A stretch of 64,000 bases of DNA from Blautia hansenii DSM 20583 (lineage in GTDB: Bacteria > Bacillota > Clostridia > Lachnospirales > Lachnospiraceae): NCBI RefSeq assembly GCF_002222595.2, contig NZ_CP022413.2, forward strand, positions 2,914,001 through 2,978,000, written 5' to 3'. The notes under the pieces were generated by a model, which saw only the letters and a program-made list of their open reading frames with translations, did not search any database and was not told where the DNA came from. Below, piece by piece: positions 63,778-64,000 of the stretch. The first letter of the stretch is position 1, and the number at the start of each line of letters is the position of its first letter. The position numbers were made by a program, and so were the translations under genes.

Positions 63778-64000
63778 ACTTCCTCCTTCTTTCAAAAGTT
63801 CTCCATTCTTATTCCTATAAGTTACCATTCCTCCTTTGCTTTATAAATACAATATTTGAATTTTTCTGTTACTATTTATAGATATTCTATTTTTTAGTAT
63901 TATTTTTTCAATATTCTGTTATTTTCTTTTACTTTTTCATCCGATATAAATACCAAAATAATATTCATTTGCCATTTGAATTTCCAAATAATGTTTGTTA

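Noticed and set aside
1..64000. CRISPR arrays, rRNA genes, complete insertion sequences or prophage
   Set aside because: No regularly spaced repeats, no rRNA sequence and no intact transposase or phage structural genes were seen; only an Rpn remnant and fold-back elements suggest past mobile DNA.

Overview
The window looks like chromosomal DNA of a low-GC, Gram-positive gut Firmicute, most likely a Lachnospiraceae member (Blautia-like). The reasons are the AT-rich intergenic DNA, AGGAGG-type ribosome binding sites, a fused FeoA-FeoB, LysRS with a C-terminal EMAP-II-like domain, YhgE/Pip paralogues, cell-wall-binding repeat proteins and 'VKTGDE' C-terminal sorting signals. The genus is inferred from general resemblance only. 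Nearly all genes lie on the minus strand.

Layout. 1-3.1 kb: the 5' part of a secreted cell-wall-binding-repeat protein, then a two-gene operon of a DapF-like (CntK/HisR-like) racemase and a C39-like cysteine peptidase. 3.2-7 kb (+ strand): MATE exporter, intracellular GH20 hexosaminidase, ArsR-type regulator. 7.1-11.9 kb: metal transport (FeoAB fusion, a P1B-type ATPase and its detached HMA protein with a palindromic operator). 12-16.7 kb: two overlapping YhgE/Pip membrane proteins. 16.9-22 kb: GH13 amylase, then an OmpR-type regulator, histidine kinase, membrane-anchored protein and VanY-like carboxypeptidase. Matching 11-bp direct repeats sit in front of both the regulator and vanY. 22-25 kb: acylphosphatase, an ArsB/SLC13-type transporter and a hipBA module with twin palindromic operators.

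25-42.6 kb is housekeeping: greA-lysS, argF-birA-DUF-dusB, a patatin-like lipase, NfeD/SPFH, a SleB-type hydrolase, an rRNA methyltransferase, pfkA, dnaE, a methyltransferase, a CvfB-like S1 protein, an acyl-ACP thioesterase and tRNA-Gln(CTG).

42.9-64 kb is accessory. It begins with an Rpn-type nuclease remnant, a 198-nt palindrome and a second MATE exporter, followed by a host-glycan locus. That locus holds a surface PL8 lyase, a cytoplasmic heparinase-II/III-type lyase and a GH95 fucosidase, all intact. It also holds a visibly decayed part: a YesM/YesN-type two-component system carrying three single-base poly-A frameshifts, and the first 40 codons of a sugar ABC permease joined by deletion to the 3' part of a GH29 fucosidase.

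The most interesting unit lies at 54.4-60.2 kb: a sigma-A promoter, a well-formed cobalamin riboswitch and an intrinsic terminator precede a 1796-residue secreted, wall-sorted protein. This protein contains an alpha/alpha-toroid followed by a DUF4430 (transcobalamin C-terminal-like) domain, the two-domain plan of mammalian intrinsic factor. I read it as a vitamin B12 capture protein displayed on the cell surface and made when B12 is scarce. It shares its C-terminal ~115-residue domain and sorting signal with the neighbouring PL8 lyase.
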